A DNA stretch of 22,680 bases from an uncultured Candidatus Melainabacteria bacterium (GTDB taxonomy: Bacteria > Cyanobacteriota > Vampirovibrionia > Gastranaerophilales > Gastranaerophilaceae), in contig CALAFU010000224.1 in NCBI GenBank assembly GCA_937891325.1, positions 1 to 22,680 on the forward strand, written 5' to 3'. The notes below the pieces were generated by a model. It made no database searches, was not told the DNA's origin, and saw only the letters and a list, made by a program, of their open reading frames with translations. The position numbers were made by a program, and so were the translations under genes. Shown piece after piece: positions 6,799 to 14,709 of the stretch (position 1 is its first letter; each line of letters begins with the position of its first letter).

Positions 6799-8034
6799 TT
6801 ATTCAACGTCTTTAAGTTTGAAAACATTATACATTTCAACAAGTGAGAACAAAATAAATGTGCCGAAAACTAGCATATAAGATTTGTTTGAATAAACTAA
6901 ATGTCCTACACTATTTGAAACGGGGGCATATACATCAAGCAAAACACCCACCAAACTTGCCAAAATACCTACTGACAAGAAGAAACAGCAGTTCATAATG
7001 CTTAAAGCAGTTCCTCGAACTTCATATTTGTTTGTACCATGGATAATTGGCACTAATAATGGTGACATACCTCCACCAATAGCAACCAACATCAACATAT
7101 AAACGATTAAATGAGTTCTAATATCAAACAACAAGCACAAGAAAATTATTACAAAGATTGTTGTTGTAAACAAGCAAACACTTTTCATAAATATTACTCG
7201 GCGATTGTTGCATAATTTGCTCAAAGTTGCTAATGACAACCCTGAAACACCTGCTATAATTACCATTACAGAAAGTGCAACTGACGCTTGAGTTGCTGAT
7301 AAATTAACGAAATCTTTTAAGAATTTAACCCCAATAACTGTTTGGATTACGTAATACAAGCCATAATTTAAGCCTGCAAACATATACAAATTACGGTTAA
7401 AATGTTTTGATAAAACCTCTTTAAATGGTTCTAATGAAAAATGAACGTGTTCGTTTTGAGGTACACCATGCAAAAAGTGTAATACAAATGCATAAACCAA
7501 AACTACAACAAGAGTTATAATCGCCAAAACATTCATTACAGCTTGCCATGAGAATACGTGTGCAACCATTATAAACGGAGCGTTTGCGCAAACACCGCCC
7601 ATATAACCTGTAATCAACATTAATGAAACAGAAATTCCAAAATATTTATCTGGAAAACATTTTTTAACCTCTTGAACCAAGCTCAAATAGAAACAAGCAG
7701 CACCTGCACCTAAAAGCATACGGCTAAAATACAATAGTGGCAAGCAAGTTGTGTTAGGAAAAATTAAAGCCCCAACAGCGAACAAAGAACCACCCCACAA
7801 AATAACCTTTACACCACTAAATCTATCAACTAACATCCCGATAGCAAGCAAGCTGAAAGCATAAGTGTACATAAATGTTGCACCAAAAGATGTGATAATA
7901 GGTGCGCTTGCATGCAAATCTACTTGCAAAGTATCAAATATTGCCCCAGGGATTGCAACCCTTTGGAAATTTGCCATTACATACAAAATACAAGCTAAAA
8001 ATATTAAGGTTATGTGTGTGTGATATTTTCTCAT
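6799..8034 (-). CDS. MFS transporter
   Basis: A 411-residue major facilitator superfamily permease with about 12 hydrophobic segments and a central polar break near residues 185-210. The loop after the second helix carries an MFS motif A variant, GMLVDRFSGVKV (66-77; consensus GxLaDrxGrkxxl). The first helix region (ANFQRVAIPGAIFDTLQVDL) and the conserved RMLLGAGAACFYLSLVQEVK element resemble MFS sugar-phosphate or organic-anion carriers and efflux permeases, but the substrate cannot be read. Only a weak GGA precedes the ATG. A TATAAT box at 8063-8058 gives a leader of about 17 nt. No clear terminator follows, although an AT-rich hairpin lies at about 6754-6777. Confidence 0.8.
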   Translation of the reverse strand: MRKYHTHITLIFLACILYVMANFQRVAIPGAIFDTLQVDLHASAPIITSFGATFMYTYAFSLLAIGMLVDRFSGVKVILWGGSLFAVGALIFPNTTCLPLLYFSRMLLGAGAACFYLSLVQEVKKCFPDKYFGISVSLMLITGYMGGVCANAPFIMVAHVFSWQAVMNVLAIITLVVVLVYAFVLHFLHGVPQNEHVHFSLEPFKEVLSKHFNRNLYMFAGLNYGLYYVIQTVIGVKFLKDFVNLSATQASVALSVMVIIAGVSGLSLATLSKLCNNRRVIFMKSVCLFTTTIFVIIFLCLLFDIRTHLIVYMLMLVAIGGGMSPLLVPIIHGTNKYEVRGTALSIMNCCFFLSVGILASLVGVLLDVYAPVSNSVGHLVYSNKSYMLVFGTFILFSLVEMYNVFKLKDVE

Positions 8035-8057
8035 AATTCCAAATCTATTCTAAATAT

Positions 8058-8063
8058 ATTATA
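8058..8063 (-). promoter_or_regulatory. -10 box upstream of the MFS gene
   Basis: Perfect TATAAT on the minus strand, 23 nt before the ATG at 8034. No good -35 hexamer is visible. Confidence 0.4.
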
Positions 8064-8104
8064 CAATAGATAAATGAGCGTTTATATAATCTTAATTTTT
8101 AAAA

Positions 8105-8151
8105 AGACTATAAGGCTTTAAGATCATAAGACAATAAGTCATCTATAATCA
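8105..8151 (+). repeat. Octamer-repeat intergenic element, copy 1
   Basis: This 47-nt stretch matches 22627-22673 at 39 of 47 positions without gaps. Inside it four consecutive 8-nt units end in TAAG (at 8111, 8119, 8127 and 8135): ACTATAAG, GCTTTAAG, ATCATAAG, ACAATAAG. It lies between the MFS gene and the small orphan gene. A GC-rich inverted repeat follows 5 nt later. Confidence 0.6.
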
Positions 8152-8156
8152 TTTTT

Positions 8157-8173
8157 GTCAGGCAATGCCTGAC
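8157..8173. repeat. 17-nt inverted repeat GTCAGGCAATGCCTGAC
   Basis: Perfect 8-bp arms around one central base, directly beside the octamer-repeat element. No T-run follows on either strand (on the minus strand it is followed by A residues), so it is not an ordinary intrinsic terminator. It may be part of a dispersed repeat unit or a binding site. Confidence 0.5.
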
Positions 8174-8202
8174 CTACTACTTTAGAATTACGTTCTAAAA
8201 TA

Positions 8203-8592
8203 TTACCAACCAAAATAATCAATTACTGCATCAACAAAACTTGCTCCCAAAAGCATTAGAGCACTACCGTCTTTTGGATTACTACCTGATGTAACAGTAT
8301 GTCCTTGATTTTTCTGTCTATTTGACAATGCTTTGTTCCAACAGTCTTTAAAAGTTTTTTTACTTTTGCTAGAGGATTTACCATATAATACCTCAGTATT
8401 GTCTTTTAAATTGTTTGAATCAAAGATTTTGCCATCTTTATCATCAAGTGTAGCTGTGTTTAATGAATCTACATTCGCCTTAACATTTGTATTTAATGTT
8501 TCTGCTTTTCCATTATTTTTTGCAGTATTATTTTTTAAAACGTTACCCGCTGTTAAACTACCAAAATTATTATTTAAATTTCCGATACCCAT
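8203..8592 (-). CDS. Small Asn/Lys-rich hypothetical protein, 129 aa
   Basis: The chosen start is the ATG at 8592: AGGAG at 8604-8600 sits 7 nt before it. The in-frame GTG at 8598 would be only 1 nt from that site. The 129-residue product (MGIGNLNNNFGSLTAGN...) is low-complexity, rich in Asn, Lys, Thr and Ser, without signal peptide. An LDDKDGKIFDSNN segment (about 49-61) resembles a degenerate EF-hand loop lacking the first Asp, and the C-terminus (ALMLLGASFVDAVIDYFGW) is hydrophobic. I recognise no family. It is the second small orphan of Asn-rich composition in this neighbourhood, the other being the EF-hand protein about 1.5 kb away. Function is unknown, and expression is supported mainly by the good ribosome-binding site. 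Confidence 0.55.
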   Translation of the reverse strand: MGIGNLNNNFGSLTAGNVLKNNTAKNNGKAETLNTNVKANVDSLNTATLDDKDGKIFDSNNLKDNTEVLYGKSSSKSKKTFKDCWNKALSNRQKNQGHTVTSGSNPKDGSALMLLGASFVDAVIDYFGW

Positions 8593-8700
8593 ATACACAC
8601 TCCTTTTATTCTGTATATTCTCTTTATCGGCAAATTTTTATATAACTTTAGCGCTTTTATTTGTTTATTAATTTTTATTACATTAAAATATCCAGTCTGT

Positions 8701-8746
8701 ATATAAAACGGCGGGTGCGATAAAATCGCACCCGCCGTTATTTTTA
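8701..8746 (-). terminator. Strong bidirectional-looking terminator after the SLH protein gene
   Basis: AACGGCGGGTGCGAT (8707-8721) pairs perfectly with 8725-8739 around an AAA loop, a 15-bp GC-rich stem. On the minus strand TTTTATATA follows; on the plus strand TTATTTTTA follows. It lies 22 nt past the stop codon at 8762, and its strength suits a highly expressed gene. Confidence 0.85.
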
Positions 8747-8761
8747 TGAATTAATTATTCA

Positions 8762-10141
8762 TTATTTGTTGTAGAAAACAGTTAATTCATCACCAGGGTT
8801 TAATGCTGAATCGTTAACTGAGCTTGGTAAGATTAAGTATCTTACTTCGTCACCGAATTCATATACAACACCAAATACACCTGAAACAGCCAATTTAGCG
8901 ATATCGTAAACGCCGTAACCGATAGTTACAAAGCCTTTACCGAAGCTTCTTAAACCAGCCATTGGTTCTAATGAAGCTGTGTTAGCCATTGTATTTGATA
9001 AGTTGTCACCTAATCTTTCAGTACCGTTTGAAACTACGTTAGCAGCAGCTGAAACTGAACGACCAGCAACACCAGCAACTCTGCCTGTAGCTGAGAATGG
9101 AGCACCCAATACTCTTGCAACTACGTTAGTTGTTTTAACGTTTGTAGCATCAACGTCTGAAACGTTAGCAGGGAAATCAACACCGTTGATTGAAGTGAAT
9201 TTAACTTTTACATAACCAGGGTTTTTAACACCAGGTCTTACAACTTCTACAACTTCACCTTTAACTTTTGAGCCAACTGCGTAGCAAGTGCCAGCAACTT
9301 TAGCATCTTCAGTTGTTACTGCGTAGAATGTGTCGCCGATGTTAGAGTGTCTAGCATCAACTCTTTCTGACATTTTAACTTTTACAGCACCTAAGTTTGA
9401 GCCGTTTAAGAATTTAGCATTGTAGTATTTGCTTACGCTTAATGCACAAACTAATTTGTAAAGTTGTTCTGTTGATAAATATTTTTGACTAGCAACTTTG
9501 TCTAATTCTGGAAGGTTGTTTAAGATACCTGATTCCATAACTTTGATTGTTGCTTTTGTTGCCCATGCAGGGATTTCTTGCATTTCGTATTTGTTAACTA
9601 ATTTGCCAACTGTTTTAGCTTGTGGTTCGTTGCTTAACAATTGAGCGAATGTAGCGAATACTTCAGCTTTTGTAATTTTTTGTTCTGGGCGGAAGTTTTT
9701 ATCTGGGTAACCAATCATAACGCCAGCGCCTAATGCTCTGTAAATGTAAGGTTTAGCCCAATTTGCGTTTACGTCTTTGTATTGGTATCTTGTTTTAACT
9801 GTTGGTAAGTTTAAACCTTCAGCCATTGCGTGTGCCATTTCTGAACGTAAAACAGGTTTTTTAGGGTCGAATTTACCGATTAATTTTTCTAATTTTGACA
9901 TCAAGTTTTTAGCCATTGAATCGATAACTACGTTTTCTTTGCCTTGTACTGATAAATCAGAATCTGATTTCAATACTTTGTCGCCTACTAGGTAAACACC
10001 TTCAGCTTGAGTAGATTGTACTTGCGTACCAAACATTGTTGGATGTGCGTATGCTTGAACTGTTGCAGTACCAGCAGCGTGAGCTGATGTTGCAATCATT
10101 AAAGCAGCCACAGTCGCAAATAATGATTTGAATAATTTCAT
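8762..10141 (-). CDS. Secreted SLH-domain envelope protein
   Basis: The start is placed at 10141, where MKLFKSLFATVAALMIATSA begins a classic Sec signal peptide (cleavage near AHA|AG, residue 22-23) with AGGAG 7 nt upstream. The open frame continues 30 codons further up, but that stretch is unlike a protein start and contains the promoter. The mature protein has S-layer homology repeats: about 92-170 (LRSEMAHAMAEGL, YKDVNANWAKPYI, GVMIGYPDKNFRPEQKITKAE) and a weaker third at about 186-235. SLH domains bind cell-wall polymers, so it probably links peptidoglycan to the outer envelope, as in cyanobacteria. The C-terminal half (about 255-459, with GDTFYAVTTEDAKVAGTCYA and a final NPGDELTVFY) looks beta-rich and is not a recognisable porin barrel. 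Its restricted codon choice and strong terminator suggest high expression. Confidence 0.85.
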   Translation of the reverse strand: MKLFKSLFATVAALMIATSAHAAGTATVQAYAHPTMFGTQVQSTQAEGVYLVGDKVLKSDSDLSVQGKENVVIDSMAKNLMSKLEKLIGKFDPKKPVLRSEMAHAMAEGLNLPTVKTRYQYKDVNANWAKPYIYRALGAGVMIGYPDKNFRPEQKITKAEVFATFAQLLSNEPQAKTVGKLVNKYEMQEIPAWATKATIKVMESGILNNLPELDKVASQKYLSTEQLYKLVCALSVSKYYNAKFLNGSNLGAVKVKMSERVDARHSNIGDTFYAVTTEDAKVAGTCYAVGSKVKGEVVEVVRPGVKNPGYVKVKFTSINGVDFPANVSDVDATNVKTTNVVARVLGAPFSATGRVAGVAGRSVSAAANVVSNGTERLGDNLSNTMANTASLEPMAGLRSFGKGFVTIGYGVYDIAKLAVSGVFGVVYEFGDEVRYLILPSSVNDSALNPGDELTVFYNK

Positions 10142-10168
10142 TTTTTGTCTCCTTTTTATATACACATG

Positions 10169-10197
10169 ACAATATGATTTACGATATACAATATCAA
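10169..10197 (-). promoter_or_regulatory. Probable promoter of the SLH protein gene
   Basis: On the minus strand: -35 TTGATA (10197-10192), 17-nt spacer, -10 TATTGT (10174-10169). The resulting leader of about 20 nt contains AGGAG. Several other AT-rich boxes lie close by, so this is the best of several choices. Confidence 0.45.
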
Positions 10198-10278
10198 GAC
10201 TTATTATCCATGAAAAGATAAAAAAAGACAAGAATTGTTTAGAAATTTTAAAGATTTTTTAATATATCCAAAAAAATA

Positions 10279-10284
10279 TATAAT
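10279..10284 (+). promoter_or_regulatory. -10 box of the ClC gene, probable leaderless start
   Basis: Perfect TATAAT followed by only 6 nt (CATATT) before the ATG at 10291, so transcription about 7 nt after the box would begin at the A of the ATG. No Shine-Dalgarno exists. No alternative in-frame start occurs between this ATG and the upstream stop TAA at 10249. Confidence 0.55.
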
Positions 10285-10290
10285 CATATT

Positions 10291-11583
10291 ATGAACAGAC
10301 ACGTTATTAAATTCATCAGAAGGGTAATTCACGGTAAATCTCTTTGGCAAGCACTACTAATAGGGGTTATAACAGGTTTTCTTATTGTTGCTTTCAATAG
10401 TTCAATTAGTTGGACATTCAATTATATTCAGAGTTTCACGCTTCATAATCCTCAAAGAATATGGATATTACCACTTATAACCACTTTAGGCGGTTTGATT
10501 TCTGGGCTATTAGTGTTTAAATTCGCACCCGAAACTCGTGGAAGCGGAATTCCGTATGTTAAGTTATGTTTAGCTAACTACGGGAAACTTACAAGAATTA
10601 GAAGCATTTTTGTTAAGTTTTTCGCAGGTCTTGCCGCTATCGGTTCTGGTTTATCACTTGGTAGAGAAGGTCCTAGCGTTCAATTGGGTGCCGGTGCCGG
10701 TGCTTTAGTTGGAAAATTATTCAACGCAACGGGATTTAACAAGGACAAACTTATTGCAGCCGGTGCAGGTTCTGCCATTGCGGCGACTTTTAACGCTCCA
10801 ATTGCAGGCACAGTTTTTGTTTTGGAAGAATTAATCCATAAATTTTCTTACATGATTTTGTTACCAACAATGGTTGCAGCCGTTGTAGCATCTGCTATTG
10901 CGCGTGAATGTTTAGGAAACAATCCAGCCTTCAATATAATTATGACAAGTGCAGATTTGAACTTTAAAACAATAGCTGTATGTCTTATTCTTGGCGTTTT
11001 AGCAGGTGTTTTGGGTGTAATGTTCGCCCGAACAATTTTGATTACAAATAAAATTTACACACTTTTGAATAAAATTCCTAATTGGGCAAAACCAGCTCTT
11101 GCAGGCTTAATCATCGGTTTAATCGGTGTAATTTTGCCTCAAGTAATGGGTTCAGGTAATTTGACCGTAGAAAGCCTTTTACAAGGCAACATTGGGTTGA
11201 AACTTGTACTTGTAATTTTCATCGTTAAATTCTTCGTAACTCCAATATGTTTCGGCTCTGGAGCTGCGGGCGGTATTTTCTTGCCAACCTTGATGTTAGG
11301 CGCATTTTTGGGATATTTAACAGGCGGATTAAGTCATTTTATCGGTTTGACAGTTAACCCAATCGCCTTTGGTGCAATCGGTATGGCTGCATTTCTTTCA
11401 GCCGTTGCGAGAACTCCAATTACAGCGGTAATTATGGTTTTTGAAATGACAGGCGGATATGCGACTATCTTGCCAATTATGCTAACTGCCGCTATTGCGG
11501 ACGTTGTAGCTGAAAAAATGGCACATAGACCTATCTACTCAACTCTTGCTATTCAGCAACTAAAAAATGAGAAAAAGGTTTAA
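10291..11583 (+). CDS. ClC-family chloride channel / Cl-/H+ antiporter
   Basis: A 430-residue integral membrane protein with the three signature anion-selectivity segments of the ClC family: GSGIP (84-88), GREGP (124-128) and GSGAAGGIFLP (322-332). The gating glutamate is E126. The FNAPIAGTVFVLEEL segment keeps the glutamate pair (E179/E180) aligned with the proton-pathway glutamate of E. coli ClcA, so proton-coupled exchange is more likely than a pure channel. There is no C-terminal CBS domain. It probably helps with acid stress or anion balance. The ATG at 10291 is the only usable start and has no Shine-Dalgarno (probably leaderless). The stop codon shares TTAA with the stop of the convergent permease gene. 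Confidence 0.92.
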   Translation: MNRHVIKFIRRVIHGKSLWQALLIGVITGFLIVAFNSSISWTFNYIQSFTLHNPQRIWILPLITTLGGLISGLLVFKFAPETRGSGIPYVKLCLANYGKLTRIRSIFVKFFAGLAAIGSGLSLGREGPSVQLGAGAGALVGKLFNATGFNKDKLIAAGAGSAIAATFNAPIAGTVFVLEELIHKFSYMILLPTMVAAVVASAIARECLGNNPAFNIIMTSADLNFKTIAVCLILGVLAGVLGVMFARTILITNKIYTLLNKIPNWAKPALAGLIIGLIGVILPQVMGSGNLTVESLLQGNIGLKLVLVIFIVKFFVTPICFGSGAAGGIFLPTLMLGAFLGYLTGGLSHFIGLTVNPIAFGAIGMAAFLSAVARTPITAVIMVFEMTGGYATILPIMLTAAIADVVAEKMAHRPIYSTLAIQQLKNEKKV

Positions 11584-12422
11584 GCATCTTGTTTTAAGCG
11601 CCAATGTAGGATTAAAATTGCCAATATAATTACTGATGAGCCTAAAATAAAGTTCAAAACATCTATTTTTTCGTGAAAAATTAAGATTGAAAAAAGAACG
11701 CCAAATGGAATTTTCAAGTTGTTCATAATTGCTAAAGTCGAACTTTTAACGTATTTTGAGCCTTTATTCCATAGGTAAAAGCCTATTCCTGTTGGAACTA
11801 CACCAAGATAAAGTATCGCCAACACTTGCAAATAAGTTAATGAAGTAGTTGCCATTTCGTTGTTTGCAATTACAAACGGCATTATCAAGAAAAACGCACC
11901 CAAATAAGCACTTGCCATAAGGTTTTCTGATTTTATTTCGTCTGGAATAAACTTTTTCCACAAGACTTGACCAAGTGCAAAGGTACAATTTGAAGTTTCC
12001 ATTAACAAAACACCTTTAACAATTTGAGAGAATTCTAAATTTTGCCAAACAACAATTCCTGCGCCCAAAACAGACATTAAAATACACAAAATATAGACAA
12101 ATTTGAACCTATCACCAAATAGAGATGCCCAAATTGCAACAAAAACAGGAGTTGTAGTCGTTAAAAGTGCAACCTCGTTTCCCTGCAAAAATTTAAACGC
12201 TTTTAAAAAAGCAAAATACATTACACCAAACTGAATCATTCCGATAAAAAATGCTTTTAAGTGGTCTTTGCAGGTAAATTTTCTGACAAAAGGTAAAAAA
12301 ATTACGAAGGCAAAAAGTAATCTAAGCATTACGACAAAATCTGTCGGCAACATACTTAATTGGCTTTTGATAAGTCCAAATGATAATGAAAAACATACTG
12401 TTGCGATTAAAAGGTATAACAT
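11580..12422 (-). CDS. EamA/DMT-family permease
   Basis: A 280-residue protein with about ten hydrophobic helices in two halves (about 1-130 and 135-280), the duplicated EamA architecture of the drug/metabolite transporter superfamily. Typical elements include FKFLQGNEVALLTTTTPVFV in the first half and YLGVVPTGIGFYLWNKG in the second. Such proteins export amino acids or other small metabolites; the substrate cannot be told. The ribosome-binding site is weak (TTGGAATT before the ATG, the same context as the MFS gene at 8034). It is divergent from pyrH, with 84 bp between start codons. Confidence 0.85.
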   Translation of the reverse strand: MLYLLIATVCFSLSFGLIKSQLSMLPTDFVVMLRLLFAFVIFLPFVRKFTCKDHLKAFFIGMIQFGVMYFAFLKAFKFLQGNEVALLTTTTPVFVAIWASLFGDRFKFVYILCILMSVLGAGIVVWQNLEFSQIVKGVLLMETSNCTFALGQVLWKKFIPDEIKSENLMASAYLGAFFLIMPFVIANNEMATTSLTYLQVLAILYLGVVPTGIGFYLWNKGSKYVKSSTLAIMNNLKIPFGVLFSILIFHEKIDVLNFILGSSVIILAILILHWRLKQDA

Positions 12423-12449
12423 AATTCCAACTTTTCTTTTATAATAAAA

Positions 12450-12467
12450 ATGTAAAAAACTTTACAT
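12450..12467. repeat. Inverted repeat ATGTAAA-N4-TTTACAT between divergent genes
   Basis: Perfect 7-bp arms with a 4-nt centre, midway between the permease and pyrH start codons. The right arm contains the putative pyrH -35 hexamer. Its symmetry and position suit a regulator-binding site, but chance is possible in AT-rich DNA. Confidence 0.3.
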
Positions 12468-12489
12468 CATAACATATTTAAGGTAGCAT
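12461..12489 (+). promoter_or_regulatory. Possible promoter of the pyrH operon
   Basis: -35 TTTACA (12461-12466), 17-nt spacer, -10 TAGCAT (12484-12489). The predicted leader would be only about 11 nt, starting right at the GAGGAG ribosome-binding site (12496-12501), so a different start point is possible. Confidence 0.35.
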
Positions 12490-12506
12490 AAAAAAGAGGA
12501 GTCTGC

Positions 12507-13232
12507 ATGGAAAACTTAAAATATAAAAGAATTTTATTAAAAATCAGCGGTGAAGCATTATTAGGAGAACAACAGTTCGGTATTGATTATAAGCCCGTTG
12601 AATTTATTGCTGAAGAAATTAAACAAATCCACGAAATGGGCGTAGAAGTTGCCGTTGTAGTCGGTGGCGGAAACATTTTCAGAGGAATGAAAAACAGCGC
12701 TCGTTTAGGAATGGATAGAGCTTCAGGCGATTATTTAGGTATGTTGGCAACAGTTATGAACGCTCTTGCCCTACAATCAGCACTTAAAAAGATTGACGTA
12801 TCTTGCAGAGTTCAATCTGCAATTGATATGAACCAAATCGCTGAACCTTATATCAGATTTAAAGCAAACAGACACTTGGAAAAAGGTCGTGTTGTAATAT
12901 TTGCCGCAGGTACAGGCAACCCATTCTTTACAACTGATACAGCAAGTGCCTTAAGAGCATCTGAAATTGATGCACAAGTAATGTTAATGGCTAAAAACGG
13001 TGTTGACGGTGTTTACACTGATGACCCTAACGTTAACAAGGACGCTAAGAAGTTAGAAAACATTGATTATGATGAAATTATCAAACACGATTTGAAGGTT
13101 ATGGACAGATCAGCTTGCGATTTATGCCAACAAAACAACATTCCAATCATCGTTTTCGATTTCAAAGCAAAAGACGCAATCAAGAGAATCATCTTGGGCG
13201 AAAAAGTCGGAACTTATGTAGGTAAACAATAA
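12507..13232 (+). CDS. pyrH: UMP kinase
   Basis: A 241-residue bacterial UMP kinase (amino-acid kinase fold), converting UMP to UDP with ATP in pyrimidine nucleotide synthesis. Family hallmarks are the N-terminal KISGEALLGEQQFGID, the glycine loop VVGGGNIFRG, the TGNPFFTTDTASALRA nucleotide-binding segment and NGVDGVYTDDP near the ATP site. Length is normal. GAGGAG stands 5 nt before the ATG. It opens a long co-directional run, with frr 17 nt downstream; the pyrH-frr pair is widely conserved in bacteria. Confidence 0.96.
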   Translation: MENLKYKRILLKISGEALLGEQQFGIDYKPVEFIAEEIKQIHEMGVEVAVVVGGGNIFRGMKNSARLGMDRASGDYLGMLATVMNALALQSALKKIDVSCRVQSAIDMNQIAEPYIRFKANRHLEKGRVVIFAAGTGNPFFTTDTASALRASEIDAQVMLMAKNGVDGVYTDDPNVNKDAKKLENIDYDEIIKHDLKVMDRSACDLCQQNNIPIIVFDFKAKDAIKRIILGEKVGTYVGKQ

Positions 13233-13249
13233 TAAGAAAGAGGTAAACA

Positions 13250-13816
13250 ATGTCAGAAGCATTAGATACATTATTCAAAAACGGTACAGAGAAAATGGAA
13301 AAAGCCATTAACCAATTACACCGCGAATTTTCAACAGTTAGAACAGGTCGTGCAAACCCTGCAATGTTGGACAAAGTTATGGTTGAATATTATGGCGCTC
13401 CAACTCCATTAAAACAAATGGCTCAAGTTACAGTATCAGAAGGTACTTCTCTTGTAATCGCTCCATTTGATAAATCAATTTTAAAAGAAGTTGAAAAAGC
13501 AATCATCAAGGCTGAATTAGGTGTTGCTCCTAACAACGACGGTGTTTCAGTAAGATTAAACTTCCCACCTTTAACTGAAGAAAAAAGAAAAGAAATCACA
13601 AAAGACGTTAAAAAATTCGGTGAAGAAGCTAAAGTTCAAGTAAGAAACGTTCGTCGTGATATGACTGATGAATTGAAAAAATTAGAAAAATCTGAAAACT
13701 TACCAGAAGATATGGTTAAAGACAATCAAGACAAAATTCAAAAATTGACTGACAAATACACAGCTATTATCGACAAAGAAGTTACAGAAAAAGACAAAGA
13801 GGTTATGACAGTATAA
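13250..13816 (+). CDS. frr: Ribosome recycling factor
   Basis: A 188-residue protein of standard RRF length. With EF-G it splits post-termination ribosomes. The N-terminal half has the STVRTGRANPAMLDKVMVEY helix-strand region characteristic of RRF, and the C-terminal part is the long charged helical domain (VRNVRRDMTDELKKLEKS). AGAGG lies 7 nt before the ATG. The stop codon overlaps the next start by one base (TAATG), coupling it to cdsA. Confidence 0.96.
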   Translation: MSEALDTLFKNGTEKMEKAINQLHREFSTVRTGRANPAMLDKVMVEYYGAPTPLKQMAQVTVSEGTSLVIAPFDKSILKEVEKAIIKAELGVAPNNDGVSVRLNFPPLTEEKRKEITKDVKKFGEEAKVQVRNVRRDMTDELKKLEKSENLPEDMVKDNQDKIQKLTDKYTAIIDKEVTEKDKEVMTV

Positions 13817-14709
13817 TGAAAAACTCAGCTCTAAGAGTAATTACAGGTTGGATTTTAGGGCTAATCGCTCTAGCATGTATTATTTTCGGTGGCTTACCAC
13901 TGTTAATTTTGCTAGCTATAATTACCTTCTTAGCATCGAAAGAGTTCGTTCAAATATTAGAGCATAAAGGTTTTTATCCAAGTTTAAAAGTAATTGTAGT
14001 AGCAGATGTAATTTTTGCGGTTCTTGCTTACTTCAATTGCTTCCACTTGGTACCATTAGCTTTTACAGCCGGTACAATGATTGCCTTTATGTGGGTATTG
14101 TTTAAGGGCAAACAGCCTTACACTGCAAACGTTGCAACAACAATCGTAGGCTTTGTTTACAGCGGTTGGTTTCCATTACATCTTTTATTTTTAAGAGATT
14201 TAGGCACAACAAATAATACCTCTTCATTACAAATGATTTTGAAAACTGACTTTATGAATGCAGGTTTAGGATATGTAATTTTCATGTTCTTGCTTGTAAT
14301 TTTCACAGATGTTGGTTGTTATTATTTTGGAAGAAAGTTCGGCAAACACAAACTTGCACCTGTAATTAGTCCAAACAAGACTATTGAAGGTTCAATAGGT
14401 GGTGCTGTTTGCGCTTTAGTTGGCGGTTTTATTATCGCTTATTTCATCAAATTACCTTGGTATCACACAATTATCGCAGGCTTGTTAGTTACTACATTTG
14501 CTCAAATTGGTGACTTGTGCGAATCATTGTTGAAACGTGATGCTGGTGTAAAAGATTCTGGCAACTTACTTCCAGGACATGGTGGTTTCTTAGACAGAAC
14601 TGATAGTTACGTATTTACAATCCCTGTAATTTACTATTACTTCTTATATTTTGTTGTAGACACTCACCATTGGGTAGATTTACTTAGCTTTATCAAAGGA
14701 ATTTTTTAA
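13816..14709 (+). CDS. cdsA: Phosphatidate cytidylyltransferase (CDP-diacylglycerol synthase)
   Basis: A 297-residue inner-membrane enzyme with about 7-8 membrane segments that makes CDP-diacylglycerol from phosphatidate and CTP, the entry to phospholipids. The family signature is complete at 237-263: SLLKRDAGVKDSGN followed by LLPGHGGFLDRTD. SPNKTIEGSIGG (185-196), also typical, comes before it. Start and stop each overlap a neighbour by one base (TAATG), so translation is probably coupled to frr and rnc. Confidence 0.95.
   Translation: MKNSALRVITGWILGLIALACIIFGGLPLLILLAIITFLASKEFVQILEHKGFYPSLKVIVVADVIFAVLAYFNCFHLVPLAFTAGTMIAFMWVLFKGKQPYTANVATTIVGFVYSGWFPLHLLFLRDLGTTNNTSSLQMILKTDFMNAGLGYVIFMFLLVIFTDVGCYYFGRKFGKHKLAPVISPNKTIEGSIGGAVCALVGGFIIAYFIKLPWYHTIIAGLLVTTFAQIGDLCESLLKRDAGVKDSGNLLPGHGGFLDRTDSYVFTIPVIYYYFLYFVVDTHHWVDLLSFIKGIF

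Noticed and set aside
8593..8598. GTG start two codons upstream for the small orphan protein
   Set aside because: It is only 1 nt from AGGAG, too close for initiation; the ATG at 8592 is 7 nt away.
8333..8671. Plus-strand open frame opposite the small orphan gene
   Set aside because: It is antisense to a gene with a better ribosome-binding site, and its hydrophobic Phe/Leu-rich sequence is the usual shadow of an Asn/Lys-rich gene.
8979..9215. Plus-strand open frame inside the SLH gene
   Set aside because: Antisense shadow produced by the biased codon use of the SLH gene; no ribosome-binding site.
10142..10231. N-terminal extension of the SLH protein (30 extra codons)
   Set aside because: The extension contains the probable promoter and ribosome-binding site. 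The downstream ATG at 10141 begins a perfect signal peptide with AGGAG before it.
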